The translations under genes and the position numbers were made by a program. DNA of 33,875 nucleotides from Anaerophaga thermohalophila str. Valhall (GTDB lineage Bacteria; Bacteroidota; Bacteroidia; Bacteroidales; Marinilabiliaceae). The notes under the pieces are model-generated. The model was not told the origin of the DNA. It made no database searches and was given only the letters and a program-made list of their open reading frames with translations. The stretch lies in NCBI RefSeq assembly GCF_000250735.1, contig NZ_AHZV01000015.1, positions 1-33,875 of the forward strand, read 5' to 3'. Below, in pieces: positions 14,625-22,998 of this stretch (position 1 is its first letter; every line of letters begins with the position of its first letter).

Positions 14625-15343
14625 AGATCCGTTGTGTCATTATTGATGACGAGTTTCCTGCCCGGTCGCTTTTGAAAGATTATATCTCAAAATTTCCGCA
14701 TCTGGAACTGGCAGGTACTTTTAAATCACCCCTTGAGGCTCTTCCGGCGCTTCAGGGCGGAAAGGTCGACCTGGCTTTTCTGGATATACAGATGCCCGAA
14801 ATTTCCGGCATGGATTTCCTGAAGACTTTCCATCTTAAAAATATTCTGGTGGTTATCACGTCGGCCTATCCGCAATATGCCCTCGAGGGATACGAACTGG
14901 ATGTCATTGATTATTTGTTGAAACCGTTTTCGTTTGAGCGGTTTGTGCAATCGGTACAGAAAGCAGGAGAAAGGATGCAAAACAAGGCCGGCTCTTCCGG
15001 ATATGCAGAGAATGCGTCTTCCTCACCTGCCTGTATTGTTGTTAAGGCCGATCATAAATCTTACAGGGTGGACACCTCACGAATTTTATTTGTGGAGGGT
15101 TTGCGTGAATATGTTGCTTTTCATTGCATCGATCAGAAGCTGGTTTCACTGGACTCGCTGAAAAACCTTCTGGAAGTTTTGCCGTCAGATTCTTTCATGC
15201 GCGTTCACAAATCGTTTATTGTTAACCGGAATCAGGTGAAGGCGCTCTACGGCAATCAACTACAAATGCATTATACCTCCAAAACGGTGCCCATAGGGCA
15301 GTTATATCGCGAGGAAGTAAGAAAAAAGCTCTTTAATTTGTAA
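14621..15343 (+). CDS. LytTR-family response regulator
   Basis: 240 residues. An N-terminal receiver domain has the acidic pair Asp9/Asp10 (VIIDDEFPA), phospho-acceptor Asp55 in FLDIQMPEISG, and Lys in YLLKPFSFERF. A C-terminal LytTR DNA-binding domain spans about 143-238 (IVVKADHKSYRV, RILFVEGLREYV, MRVHKSFIVNRNQVKAL). Translationally coupled to the LytS-type kinase. Such pairs often control neighbouring membrane or export genes; the nearest candidate is the efflux operon at 16645-21342, but no LytTR site was identified. Confidence 0.95.
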   Translation: MKIRCVIIDDEFPARSLLKDYISKFPHLELAGTFKSPLEALPALQGGKVDLAFLDIQMPEISGMDFLKTFHLKNILVVITSAYPQYALEGYELDVIDYLLKPFSFERFVQSVQKAGERMQNKAGSSGYAENASSSPACIVVKADHKSYRVDTSRILFVEGLREYVAFHCIDQKLVSLDSLKNLLEVLPSDSFMRVHKSFIVNRNQVKALYGNQLQMHYTSKTVPIGQLYREEVRKKLFNL

Positions 15344-15600
15344 ACAGCACTCCGTTAAACTATTACAGATGTCTGATAATTAATTTTTTACACAATTAAT
15401 AGCACAAACCACAACTTTCCCGTAATAAAAACTTTGCGTCATTGCGTTTTAGGCTTTTTTAAACAAACGATTGCAAATAATAATACTCCGTTAAACTTTT
15501 GCAAAACGTTGCAAACCAATTGTTTGTGTTCAAAGAGGTTTGCTTGTTAAAATACAGTATATCAAGGTTGTAAAAACCATCTTATTTATAACAAAAATCA
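15344..15600. repeat. Modular intergenic repeat, copy C
   Basis: Carries ACTCCGTTAAACT, the phrase AACTTTGCGTCATTGCG and, at 15480-15600, the block that is inserted in copy B (TACTCCGTTAAACTT, CAAAGAGGTTTGCTTGTT, CAGTATATCAAGG). It follows the LytTR gene directly. Confidence 0.75.
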
Positions 15601-15672
15601 CAAAGTGCTCAAAACATGTTATTTATGCGCTTTTGTCAGCTTCTTGAATATGTCAGTACCTCTAAAACATTG

Positions 15673-15809
15673 CTATTGACTATTGACTATTGACTAAATT
15701 ACTTATATCTAAAAATCTTACGATCTATTGAAATAAGTTGTTCGAATTTAATGGATTTTCAGGAGCAGACTCATATCATCTTATATCTTAAAATCTGACA
15801 ATCTATTGT
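15673..15809. repeat. Heptamer array and two ATCTA-type blocks
   Basis: About three units of TATTGAC (15673-15697) are followed by ATCTA-type blocks at 15704-15731 (TATATCTAAAAATCTTACG) and 15779-15809 (TTATATCTTAAAATCTGAC). Confidence 0.75.
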
Positions 15810-15828
15810 CTAAATACCGGGCATAAAA

Positions 15829-15859
15829 AAAGCCCGGCAGGGATAAATAACCGGGCTTT
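15829..15859. terminator. Bidirectional hairpin terminator
   Basis: AAAGCCCGG pairs perfectly with CCGGGCTTT; A-rich before and T-rich after, so it can work for the LytTR gene on the plus strand and for the small protein on the minus strand. Confidence 0.8.
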
Positions 15860-15866
15860 CTTATTG

Positions 15867-16022
15867 CAATACTTCGTTAAACTTTTACTGATACCTGGTT
15901 ATTAATTGTTTACACAATTAATAACGCAAACCACAACTCTCTCATAATAAAAATTTTGCGTCATTGTGTCTCTGCGTTTAGGCTTTTTTTAACGAACTAC
16001 TGCATTGATATACTCCGAAAAA
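15867..16022. repeat. Modular intergenic repeat, copy D
   Basis: Same word order as the start of copy C: ACTTCGTTAAACTT, TTACACAATTAATAACGCAAA, CACAACT, TTTTGCGTCATTGTGTCTC, then AACGAACTACTG. It ends at the stop of the small secreted protein. Confidence 0.75.
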
Positions 16023-16229
16023 CTATTCTTTCTCTTTTTCGGCTTCTTTCTTTTCAGCTTTCTTGTCGCATTCTTTTTTCTCCTTGTCACAACAAGCTTT
16101 TTTCTTCTCCTTGTCGCACTCTTTTTTCTCGGTTTTCTCAGGCTCCTGGATAGCGGCATTTGACACTACAGGGGTCGAAAGAGCAAGAGTAAACACGAAA
16201 ATCAATGATAAAGCCAATTTACGTTTCAT
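16023..16229 (-). CDS. Small secreted Lys/Glu/Cys-rich protein
   Basis: 68 residues, not assigned to a named family. The first 25 form a clear signal peptide (MKRKLALSLIFVFTLALS ... SNAA). The mature 43 residues are almost only Lys, Glu, Asp, Ala and Cys, with a repeating EKKECDKEKK-type unit and five cysteines (EC, ACC, EC pattern). It should be unstructured or helical and highly charged in the periplasm; cysteines suggest metal binding or disulfides. The hairpin at 15829-15859 can end its transcript. It lies between the LytTR regulator and the efflux operon on the opposite strand. Confidence 0.7.
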   Translation of the reverse strand: MKRKLALSLIFVFTLALSTPVVSNAAIQEPEKTEKKECDKEKKKACCDKEKKECDKKAEKKEAEKEKE

Positions 16230-16510
16230 AGTAGTATTGTTTTTAGGTTAAAAATATCCGTTTTTCCTGAATTACAAGTTTAGAATGATTCTTGATAAAT
16301 ATGTGTTATCGGGATGTTATTTCGTGTTAATGATTTGTTAACGACCTGTGTTCATCCGGTTGCTTTGGTCTGGAAAGGGTGGAAGGGTAGAACGGTAGAA
16401 AGGGTAGAACGGTAGAAGGGTTTAAGGGAGAGGCATGGAGCAGAGAGCAGAGAGCATGGGGGATGGTTAATTGGTTAGCCCGGCTCTGCTGCTTGCTTGC
16501 AAGAATTGGT
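16230..16510. repeat. Intergenic region with degenerate purine-rich arrays
   Basis: At about 16372-16428 are units of the type GGTAGAAC/GGTAGAAAG, then at 16432-16460 heptamers GCAGAGA twice. At 16480-16508 a CGGCTCTGCTGCTTGCTTGC block matches 33721-33753 in the right-end repeat. No gene seen. Confidence 0.7.
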
Positions 16511-16644
16511 TGATCACCCTTTCTGGCAGTTTTATATGGCTAAAACTTTGGTTCATAGATAAAATCAGTCCGTTCGATGAATAATTTATGTATTCGGATT
16601 CTTCAATCATAATTTGGCACGGTAATCAAAAAAAGATTTCGGAA

Positions 16645-18003
16645 ATGAAGCGATACATAAACATTCTGGTTACAATTGTTATCTGCCTGATTACTTTGCC
16701 GGTATATGGCGGCGAGGAAGGAGGGAAATTACGATGGACTCTGGAGGAGTGCATCGATTATGCGCTTGAGAACAACATAACCATCCAAAGTTCAAAAATC
16801 TCCATCGAAACCCGGGAGGTCAACCTTTTGGAAACGAAAAGCAGCAGATTGCCTTCTCTCAGTGCATCTGCCTCGGTATCGGGCAACAGTTCGCGTTCCT
16901 TTGACAACGCCGGGGGCGAATTTTCCAAAGGGGCACAGGTGGGACTTAATACCGATGTGCCTGTATACAGGGGCGGCATTATCAATAACAACATTAAAGC
17001 CGGAGAAATTGAACTTGACAAGGCCCGCCTCGATGTTGAAGAAGCTAAAAACGACATAGTATTGTCCATAACACAGGCCTGGATGAATATTCTCTTTGCC
17101 CGTGAGAATTATCTCTATTACCGCGATGTCGTGGAGACTTCGGAGGCGAATCTTGAGCGTACCAGGGCACTTTTTGAAGCAGGCACGGTTTCACGGCTGG
17201 ACCTGGCCGAACTGGAAGCACAATATGCGTCGGACCGATACTCGATGGTCAACGCAAAAAATGAGCTGGACATCCGTATTACGGAGTTGAAGACCATGCT
17301 TGACCTGCCTTATGATACGGATTTTAATCCGATTTATCCGGCCAGTGTTGAGGTTCCCGATGATGCTTTACCTGCTTTCGAAGTTATTGCGCAGGAAGTT
17401 CTCGCTCTCCGTCCCGAGATAGAAAACAGCCTGTTGTCGCAAGAAGTGGCACGGATCGATCTTGCCAATGCCAAAGCCGGATATCTGCCCACACTTAATT
17501 TCAGTGCTTCGGCTTCTTCCTCCTATTCCGATATTTACAGCGGCTCTTTTGGTTCACAGATGAACGACCGGCTTTCTCAGTATTTCGGGTTGTCTCTGAA
17601 CATTCCTATTTTCAGCAGGAACGAAAACAAAGCCAGTTTGGCCCGTTCGGAAATAAACCTCAGACAGACGGAGCTGAATGCCCGCCAGACGCGGAATGAC
17701 CTTTTGCAAACGATCGAACAGGTTTATGTGGATGTAAAAGCTCAACAGGCCCGTTATGAAGCTGCGGTCGAAAAGGCAAGATCGGCCGGTATCAGTTATG
17801 AGTACCAGCGCGAGCAGTTTGAATTGGGGATGTTAAATGCCATCGATCTTCGTCAGTCCAAAAATGCATTGCTCAATGCCAATGCTGAGTTAATCCAGGC
17901 ACGGTATTCAGCTCTGCTGTATCGTAAAATTCTTGATTTTTATCGCGGACAGCCTATTTCTGTCGGATCAGGCCATGCAGAGAATATTTCTGATGACCGG
18001 TAG
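16645..18003 (+). CDS. TolC-family outer membrane efflux protein
   Basis: 452 residues, usual length. It forms the outer-membrane exit duct of a tripartite pump. The start at 16645 is preferred over the in-frame ATG at 16588 because it begins a signal peptide (MKRYINILVTIVICLITLP, cleavage near VYG). Two OEP repeats follow, with the expected long helices: WTLEECIDYALENN near the mature N-terminus, RARLDVEEAKND-type helix 1, LERTRALFEAGTVSRLDLAE, and in the second half YEYQREQFELGMLNAIDLRQ, the matching half-repeat. First gene of the pump operon; the adaptor follows after 39 bases. Confidence 0.93.
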   Translation: MKRYINILVTIVICLITLPVYGGEEGGKLRWTLEECIDYALENNITIQSSKISIETREVNLLETKSSRLPSLSASASVSGNSSRSFDNAGGEFSKGAQVGLNTDVPVYRGGIINNNIKAGEIELDKARLDVEEAKNDIVLSITQAWMNILFARENYLYYRDVVETSEANLERTRALFEAGTVSRLDLAELEAQYASDRYSMVNAKNELDIRITELKTMLDLPYDTDFNPIYPASVEVPDDALPAFEVIAQEVLALRPEIENSLLSQEVARIDLANAKAGYLPTLNFSASASSSYSDIYSGSFGSQMNDRLSQYFGLSLNIPIFSRNENKASLARSEINLRQTELNARQTRNDLLQTIEQVYVDVKAQQARYEAAVEKARSAGISYEYQREQFELGMLNAIDLRQSKNALLNANAELIQARYSALLYRKILDFYRGQPISVGSGHAENISDDR

Positions 18004-18010
18004 CGTCTTA

Positions 18011-18039
18011 CATCTAATATCTAAATATCTAATGATCTG
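18011..18039. repeat. Heptamer repeat between pump genes
   Basis: Degenerate 7-bp units CATCTAA, TATCTAA, ATATCTAA and TGATCTG in the 39-base spacer, placed immediately before the adaptor start codon. Confidence 0.6.
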
Positions 18040-18042
18040 TTT

Positions 18043-19248
18043 ATGATGCGTAAATACATTTATTTAATTGCAGCCATCGTGGTACTTATTCTGGCTATTG
18101 TTCTTCTGACAGGAAAGAAGAGTACGGAAAACAATCTGAAACCTCGTATTCATGTTGTCGAAAAAGGAACGATTGTTAATACCGTTACTGCAACCGGCAC
18201 GGTAGAGCCCATCGACCAGGTAGAAGTGGGCACACAGGTTTCGGGCGTTATCGAACGCATTTATACCGATTATAACGAGCGTGTAAAAAAAGGGCAGCTG
18301 ATTGCCCGGATTGATGAAAGTTCGTTAAAGGCTCGTTTGCTTCAGGCAAAAGCAAGCCTGGCATCAGCTCAAAACGAACTGGATTATCAGACTAAGAACT
18401 TCCGGCGGATTAAGATGCTTTTTGAAAAGGAGATGGTCAGCGAAACGGAGTACGATGAGGCGCTTTATCGCTACAACAATGCCAAAGCGTCGGTAGAATC
18501 TCTGCAATCAGAGGTGGAACAGGCCGAAGTTAATCTCTCTTATGCCCGCATCTATTCTCCCATCGACGGAGTCGTCCTCAGCAGAAGCGTGGAAGAGGGA
18601 CAAACCGTTGCCGCCAGCTTTAACACGCCCACATTGTTCCTGATAGCCCGCGATTTAACCCGGATGCAGGTAGAAGCCGACGTGGATGAGGCCGATATTG
18701 GTCAGGTGGAAACAGGACAGAAAGTAACCTTTACGGTTGATGCATTTCCCGACACCGAGTTTACCGGAGAAGTTACCCAGGTTCGCCTCGAGCCGGTGAT
18801 CGAAAGCAATGTTGTGACCTATACGGTCATTATTGATGCACCCAATCCCGATTTTAAACTGAAACCCGGCCTGACCGCCAGTGTAACCATTATTACGAAT
18901 GAGGCGAAGGATGTTACCGTTGTACCGGCAGCAGCACTTCGCTTTTCTCCCGCGGAAAATTCGCCCGGAAGTATGGCGCTTTCTTCCGGTGGCGGAAATC
19001 ACTCATCTATGCCGGAGGCTCTTCCCGAAACCGGCGAGGACAGAGTCTGGGTATGGAAGGACGGGCATCTGCATCCCGTAATTGTGAACACGGGCATTGA
19101 AGATGGCGTTTGGTGCGAAATAAAGAGCGGCGTGCTTCCCGGTGACTCTGTGGTTACGGGAATCGATCGTCCGGATAATTTACCCGGCCGCACATTCAGA
19201 AGTCCGTTTATGCCGGGACCTCCCGGAAGAGATAAGAAAGAGGATTGA
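18043..19248 (+). CDS. MacA-like periplasmic adaptor (HlyD/RND membrane fusion family)
   Basis: 401 residues. One N-terminal membrane anchor (about 4-24). Then the barrel-sandwich/lipoyl halves (TATGTVEPIDQVEVGTQVSG and IYSPIDGVVLSRSVEEGQTV) flank a helical hairpin (about 95-165), and a beta-barrel and membrane-proximal domain close the protein (VWVWKDGHLHPVIVNTGI, SGVLPGDSVVTG). It bridges the inner-membrane ABC transporter and the TolC duct. A Ser/Gly-rich low-complexity stretch is inserted at about 300-330. Start MM at 18043/18046 is ambiguous by one codon. Confidence 0.93.
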   Translation: MMRKYIYLIAAIVVLILAIVLLTGKKSTENNLKPRIHVVEKGTIVNTVTATGTVEPIDQVEVGTQVSGVIERIYTDYNERVKKGQLIARIDESSLKARLLQAKASLASAQNELDYQTKNFRRIKMLFEKEMVSETEYDEALYRYNNAKASVESLQSEVEQAEVNLSYARIYSPIDGVVLSRSVEEGQTVAASFNTPTLFLIARDLTRMQVEADVDEADIGQVETGQKVTFTVDAFPDTEFTGEVTQVRLEPVIESNVVTYTVIIDAPNPDFKLKPGLTASVTIITNEAKDVTVVPAAALRFSPAENSPGSMALSSGGGNHSSMPEALPETGEDRVWVWKDGHLHPVIVNTGIEDGVWCEIKSGVLPGDSVVTGIDRPDNLPGRTFRSPFMPGPPGRDKKED

Positions 19249-19341
19249 AATGTACCAGACTTGTAGCAACGAATTGGCGCGTGTGAGGTACTTTTAAGTA
19301 TTGCAGGAGAGTATTGCAGGAGTCAAAGCAGTTTTTTCAAC

Positions 19342-19376
19342 CATCTAACATCTAACATCTAACATCTAACAATCTA
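19342..19376. repeat. Perfect CATCTAA heptamer array
   Basis: Four exact tandem copies of CATCTAA followed by CAATCTA, ending 7 bases before the ABC ATPase start codon. Confidence 0.9.
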
Positions 19377-19383
19377 CTTCTAT

Positions 19384-20097
19384 ATGCCACACGATATCAT
19401 CAAAATTTCCAACCTGCGAAGAGATTTTAATGTAGGTGCTGAGACTGTTCATGCTTTACGAAACGTCTCTTTCGGGGTTAAAGAGAATGAATTTTTGACC
19501 ATCATGGGAACCAGCGGTTCAGGGAAATCTACTCTTTTAAACATCCTGGGAGCGCTTGACAAGCCAACGGAGGGAGACTATTATCTCGACGGGATCAATG
19601 TGAGCAATCTTTCAAAAGATGAGCTGGCTGTAATACGAAACCGGAAGATAGGATTTGTTTTTCAGTCGTTTAACCTGTTGCCACGCACCTCGGCCCTCGA
19701 AAACGTGGAGCTTCCTCTTATGTACAACTCCGGGATATCATCACGCCGGCGCAGAGAACAGGCCATTGAAGCTTTGAGAATAGTGGGCCTGGCCGACCGG
19801 ATGAAACATGCCCCAAACCAACTTTCCGGGGGACAACAGCAACGCGTTGCCATAGCTCGTGCACTTGTTAACGACCCGGTGATGGTGCTTGCCGATGAAG
19901 CAACAGGTAACCTCGACAGCAAAACAACTGAGGATATCATGTCTCTCTTCCGGAAGCTCAACAGAGAAGGAAAAACAATCGTTTTTGTCACCCACGAACA
20001 CGATATTGCCGGATACAGCAAACGCACCATCGTGTTGAGAGACGGAGAAATTATTGATGATTATGAGAATACAGGACGCCCGGCTCAAGGCAGTTGA
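19384..20097 (+). CDS. MacB/LolD-type ABC transporter ATPase
   Basis: 237 residues. Walker A GTSGSGKST (42-50), Q-loop VFQSFNLLPR, signature LSGGQQQRVAIARAL, Walker B VMVLADEATGNLDS and the H-loop FVTHEHD are all intact. It powers the permease encoded 24 bases downstream. In E. coli MacB the ATPase is fused to the permease; here they are separate, as is common in Bacteroidota. The heptamer array at 19342 occupies its ribosome-binding region. Confidence 0.96.
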   Translation: MPHDIIKISNLRRDFNVGAETVHALRNVSFGVKENEFLTIMGTSGSGKSTLLNILGALDKPTEGDYYLDGINVSNLSKDELAVIRNRKIGFVFQSFNLLPRTSALENVELPLMYNSGISSRRRREQAIEALRIVGLADRMKHAPNQLSGGQQQRVAIARALVNDPVMVLADEATGNLDSKTTEDIMSLFRKLNREGKTIVFVTHEHDIAGYSKRTIVLRDGEIIDDYENTGRPAQGS

Positions 20098-20121
20098 ACA
20101 GAATCAACAATTTCAGTTACT

Positions 20122-21342
20122 ATGAATTTATTTAATCTTACAAAGATTGCCCTTAAGGCCATGGGCCGTAATAAAATGCGGACTTTCCTTACTATGCTGG
20201 GCATTATCATAGGTGTTACATCGGTCATTACCATGCTGGCCATCGGCCAGGGATCAAAAGAGAGCATCCAGGAACAGATATCGTCGATGGGCGCCAACAT
20301 GATCATGGTACACCCTGGCAGTGATGAGCGTGGAGGTGTGATGATGGACCCGTCGTCGATGCAAACGCTGAAACTTGAAGATGTTGAGGCCATTCAAAAA
20401 TATGCTTCACATGTTTCGGCGGTTTCGCCTATGGTCAGTACCAGCGGGCAGGCCATCGCCGGGTCCGGCAACTGGCCGACTACCATTCAGGGTGTGAGCG
20501 AAGATTTCCCGGACATCAGAAAGATGGAAGTTGCCGAGGGTGTAATGTTTACCGATTATCATATTAAACGTGCAGCCAAGGTCTGCTTGCTCGGTCAAAC
20601 AGTCGTGGATGAACTGTTTCCCTACAAAGAAACAGCCGTTGGCGAAACCATAAGGTTCAGGAAAGTACCTTTTAAGGTGATTGGTGTTTTGGCTGAAAAG
20701 GGGCAGAACACATTCGGTCAGGATCAGGATGATATTATTCTGGCGCCGTATACAACCATTCAAAAGAGAATCATGGCTGTAACGCACATCCAGTCCGTTT
20801 ATGCCAGTGCAACCAGCGAAATGGAATCGGAACAGGCCGAAGAAGAAATAACACGGGCCTTGAGGATATCCCACGAATTAGCAGAGAATGAAGAAAACGA
20901 CTTTACCGTTCGGTCGCAGCAGGAGTTGATCAGCACGTTCAGCTCCACCAGTCAGATGCTTACCATACTTTTGGGAGCTATTGCAAGTATTTCGTTGCTG
21001 GTAGGGGGGATTGGAATTATGAATATTATGTTCGTTTCGGTAACCGAACGAACGCGCGAAATAGGATTGCGCATGGCCGTTGGCGGACGCAGCCGTGATA
21101 TTCTTTCGCAGTTCCTGATAGAGGCTGTTATAGTAAGCGTGGGAGGCGGACTAATAGGTGTTTTTTTAGGTCTTGTACTCTCTTACGGATTGGGTAATAT
21201 ACTTGGATGGCCGGTTACTGTAACTGAGCAGTCCATTGTTCTCTCTTTCATGGTTTGTGCCGTTGTCGGAATATTTTTCGGATGGTATCCGGCCCGCAAG
21301 GCTTCGGGGCTTGACCCCATTGATGCACTCCGTTATGAATAA
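20122..21342 (+). CDS. MacB-type ABC transporter permease (FtsX family)
   Basis: 406 residues with the four-helix MacB/FtsX layout: one membrane segment near the N-terminus (about 20-42), a large periplasmic domain (about 43-275), then three segments (about 280-400). Signature text includes NKMRTFLTMLGIIIGVTSVI, GGIGIMNIMFVSVTERTREIG and WYPARKASGLDPIDALRYE. With the ATPase, adaptor and TolC-like genes upstream it completes a type VII ABC tripartite system. Substrates of such systems include macrolides, peptides, lipoproteins and siderophores; none is indicated here. Confidence 0.95.
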   Translation: MNLFNLTKIALKAMGRNKMRTFLTMLGIIIGVTSVITMLAIGQGSKESIQEQISSMGANMIMVHPGSDERGGVMMDPSSMQTLKLEDVEAIQKYASHVSAVSPMVSTSGQAIAGSGNWPTTIQGVSEDFPDIRKMEVAEGVMFTDYHIKRAAKVCLLGQTVVDELFPYKETAVGETIRFRKVPFKVIGVLAEKGQNTFGQDQDDIILAPYTTIQKRIMAVTHIQSVYASATSEMESEQAEEEITRALRISHELAENEENDFTVRSQQELISTFSSTSQMLTILLGAIASISLLVGGIGIMNIMFVSVTERTREIGLRMAVGGRSRDILSQFLIEAVIVSVGGGLIGVFLGLVLSYGLGNILGWPVTVTEQSIVLSFMVCAVVGIFFGWYPARKASGLDPIDALRYE

Positions 21343-21537
21343 ATCGGCCTGAAAATTGTAACAATAAGGATAAACCGCCCATATAAATGGTCAGATATTT
21401 TGTTTTTATGGAATGAGTGCGGTATAAAAAGCATATTTTTGTCAGAATAAGGACTTTTTAATTTTTTTGTAGGAGTTAACTCGTTGTTAGTGAGGATTCA
21501 AAAATTTAAAACAATACAGAGTTTGGCAACAAAGATG

Positions 21538-21858
21538 CTTTTTAGACCGGGCTCATATAATATAAAGGATATATCAGGGCTAACGCCCCTGAATTACCAT
21601 TGTTTGAATTGGCTACTACGAAGATATTAGGGCTAACGCCCCTTTTTAAAAAGGAAAATCGGAGCGTTACAGAAAAACATTGGGTAAAACAATAAATATA
21701 ATTGATAAAATAAGTGCGGCTGCAGCCCTGAAAATCTTACAAATGATTACGAATACAAAAAGGGGCGTAGAAAAAATGTATAAAATAAACCAAAGGGGCG
21801 TTAGCCCTGATATCTTCGTATTTTTCAGACTGGGCTTATGGAATTAAACCTTTTTGTT
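21538..21858. repeat. Inverted-repeat block (MITE- or REP-like)
   Basis: The motif AGGGCTAACGCCCCT occurs at 21576-21590 and 21629-21643, and inverted at 21794-21808. The latter two extend to about 28 bases (TACGAAGATATTAGGGCTAA and onward) with one difference, spaced by about 150 bases. The outer words TTTTTAGACCGGGCTCATA (21538) and TTTTTCAGACTGGGCTTATG (21821) are similar direct copies. No transposase is inside. 21343-21537 shows nothing else. Confidence 0.75.
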
Positions 21859-22659
21859 ATGGTAAGCAGGACTTTTATCTTTATGCTTCTTGCGGTGGCC
21901 GGTAGCTTTTCATCATTTGCCGTTAATGGTTCTTCCTCTGACAATCCCAAAACTGTATATGCTCCCGGGGAAGAGCTTAAGTACTCCCTGAAATACGGCT
22001 TTATCAAAGGAGGAGAAGCCAGGCTGACAGTAAATGACACCATGCTCTCAGGTCAGCAACTGAACCATGTTATCGCCAGCGGGAAAACCGTTGGTCTGGC
22101 CGACGCCATTTATAAAGTGCGCGATCGTTACGAAAGTTTTATTGATCCCCGGACAGACCTTCCTGTCAAGGCAATTCGAAGCATCCGTGAAGGCAGCTAC
22201 AGGTATTATAATGAGGTGTTGTTTGAACATCACCATCAGGACTCGGCTAAAGTGAAAAGTCAGAAATCGGGTGAGCACTGGGTACCTGAGAATATCCACG
22301 ATATCCTTTCGGCTTTTTATTTCGCACGCAAGCATAAGTTTAACGACGACCTGCAGGAAGGCGAAATGATTGAGATCATGACTTATTTTGCCGATGAACT
22401 CTTTCCACTTCGGATACGTTACCGGGGTACGGAAGTAATTGATACTCCCCTAGGCAAACTGGAATGTTATCTCTTTTCGCCTGTTACAGAGGTAGGCCGT
22501 GCATTTAAGACGGAAGACGACATGCAGGTGTGGATTTCGCGCGACAAAAACCGTGTTCCCGTGCGGATCAGATTTCAGCTCAGAGTGGGGGCTTTTACAT
22601 GTAATCTTGAGCAATTCCGGGGCCTTAAGAATCCTTTTTCAAGTTTTGTTGTTCCGTGA
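21859..22659 (+). CDS. DUF3108 domain-containing exported protein
   Basis: 266 residues from the ATG at 21859, which begins a proper signal peptide (MVSRTFIFMLLAVAGSFSSFA). An in-frame ATG at 21838 would add MELNLFV, partly encoded by the upstream repeat, and is less likely. The mature protein has the DUF3108 pattern: LKYSLKYGFIKGGEARLTV, DRYESFIDPRTDLPVKAIRS, EGEMIEIMTYFADELFPL and VWISRDKNRVPVRIRFQLRVG. The domain is beta-rich and periplasmic; its function is unknown. Confidence 0.85.
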   Translation: MVSRTFIFMLLAVAGSFSSFAVNGSSSDNPKTVYAPGEELKYSLKYGFIKGGEARLTVNDTMLSGQQLNHVIASGKTVGLADAIYKVRDRYESFIDPRTDLPVKAIRSIREGSYRYYNEVLFEHHHQDSAKVKSQKSGEHWVPENIHDILSAFYFARKHKFNDDLQEGEMIEIMTYFADELFPLRIRYRGTEVIDTPLGKLECYLFSPVTEVGRAFKTEDDMQVWISRDKNRVPVRIRFQLRVGAFTCNLEQFRGLKNPFSSFVVP

Positions 22660-22677
22660 CTCCCTAAATAGTGCGTG

Positions 22678-22710
22678 TCTATAAACTCACAAAAATATCT
22701 TTACAATATG
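22678..22710. repeat. TCTATAAACT-type flank module
   Basis: TCTATAAACTCACAAAAATA and onward to CAATATG directly precedes palindromic element copy 1. Related sequences end at 22998 (before copy 2) and lie at 25265-25299 and, inverted, at about 33385-33405. They appear to belong to the element's surroundings. Confidence 0.6.
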
Positions 22711-22835
22711 TGTGTCTGTTCAGAAAGTGCCGGTTGCAAGGCTTGCGAAGCCGCCAAAAAAGGAGTTTACTTTTCGTAAATGAGTATTTTGGCGGCGAGT
22801 GTAATACAGCAAATGGTACTTTATGGACAGACACT
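22711..22835 (+). repeat. Palindromic element, copy 1 (full)
   Basis: Begins TGTGTCTGTTCAGAAAGTGC and ends TACTTTATGGACAGACACT, which are imperfect inverted repeats of about 25 bases. The inside forms a second stem, GCCGCCAAAA... pairing with ...TATTTTGGCGGC, around a TTTACTTTTCGTAAA tip. About 125 bases, no coding capacity. Confidence 0.85.
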
Positions 22836-22885
22836 AAATCGGTGTCAGGAATAAAAAAATGTCTGGTGTTTTAATTGATTTACAC

Positions 22886-22893
22886 TATTTTTG
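22886..22893 (+). promoter_or_regulatory. Putative -7 box for efp (TATTTTTG)
   Basis: TATTTTTG matches TAnnTTTG. It lies between element copies 1 and 2, about 190 bases before efp, so the transcript would carry copy 2 in its leader. Confidence 0.45.
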
Positions 22894-22931
22894 CAGCGCA
22901 AAAAATTACACACCTGTTTAGTGTGTCTGTA

Positions 22932-22953
22932 AAGTAGGAAAAGTTTCCTACTT
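22932..22953. repeat. Perfect hairpin AAGTAGGAAA-AG-TTTCCTACTT
   Basis: A 10-bp perfect stem with a 2-base loop between copies 1 and 2. A similar word, GTAGGAATTTTTTCCCAC, follows element copy 3 at about 25222-25239. Confidence 0.6.
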
Positions 22954-22998
22954 ATCATGTGTGTGTCAAATAAATTCACAAAAATTTTTTACAATTTG

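Noticed and set aside
16588-16644. Upstream in-frame ATG of the TolC-like gene
   Set aside because: The signal peptide begins at 16645; the 19 extra residues have no signal-like character.
22671-22874. A 67-codon frame over element copy 1
   Set aside because: It is read through the palindromic element, has no start context and no conserved motif, and copy 3 in the same frame is different.
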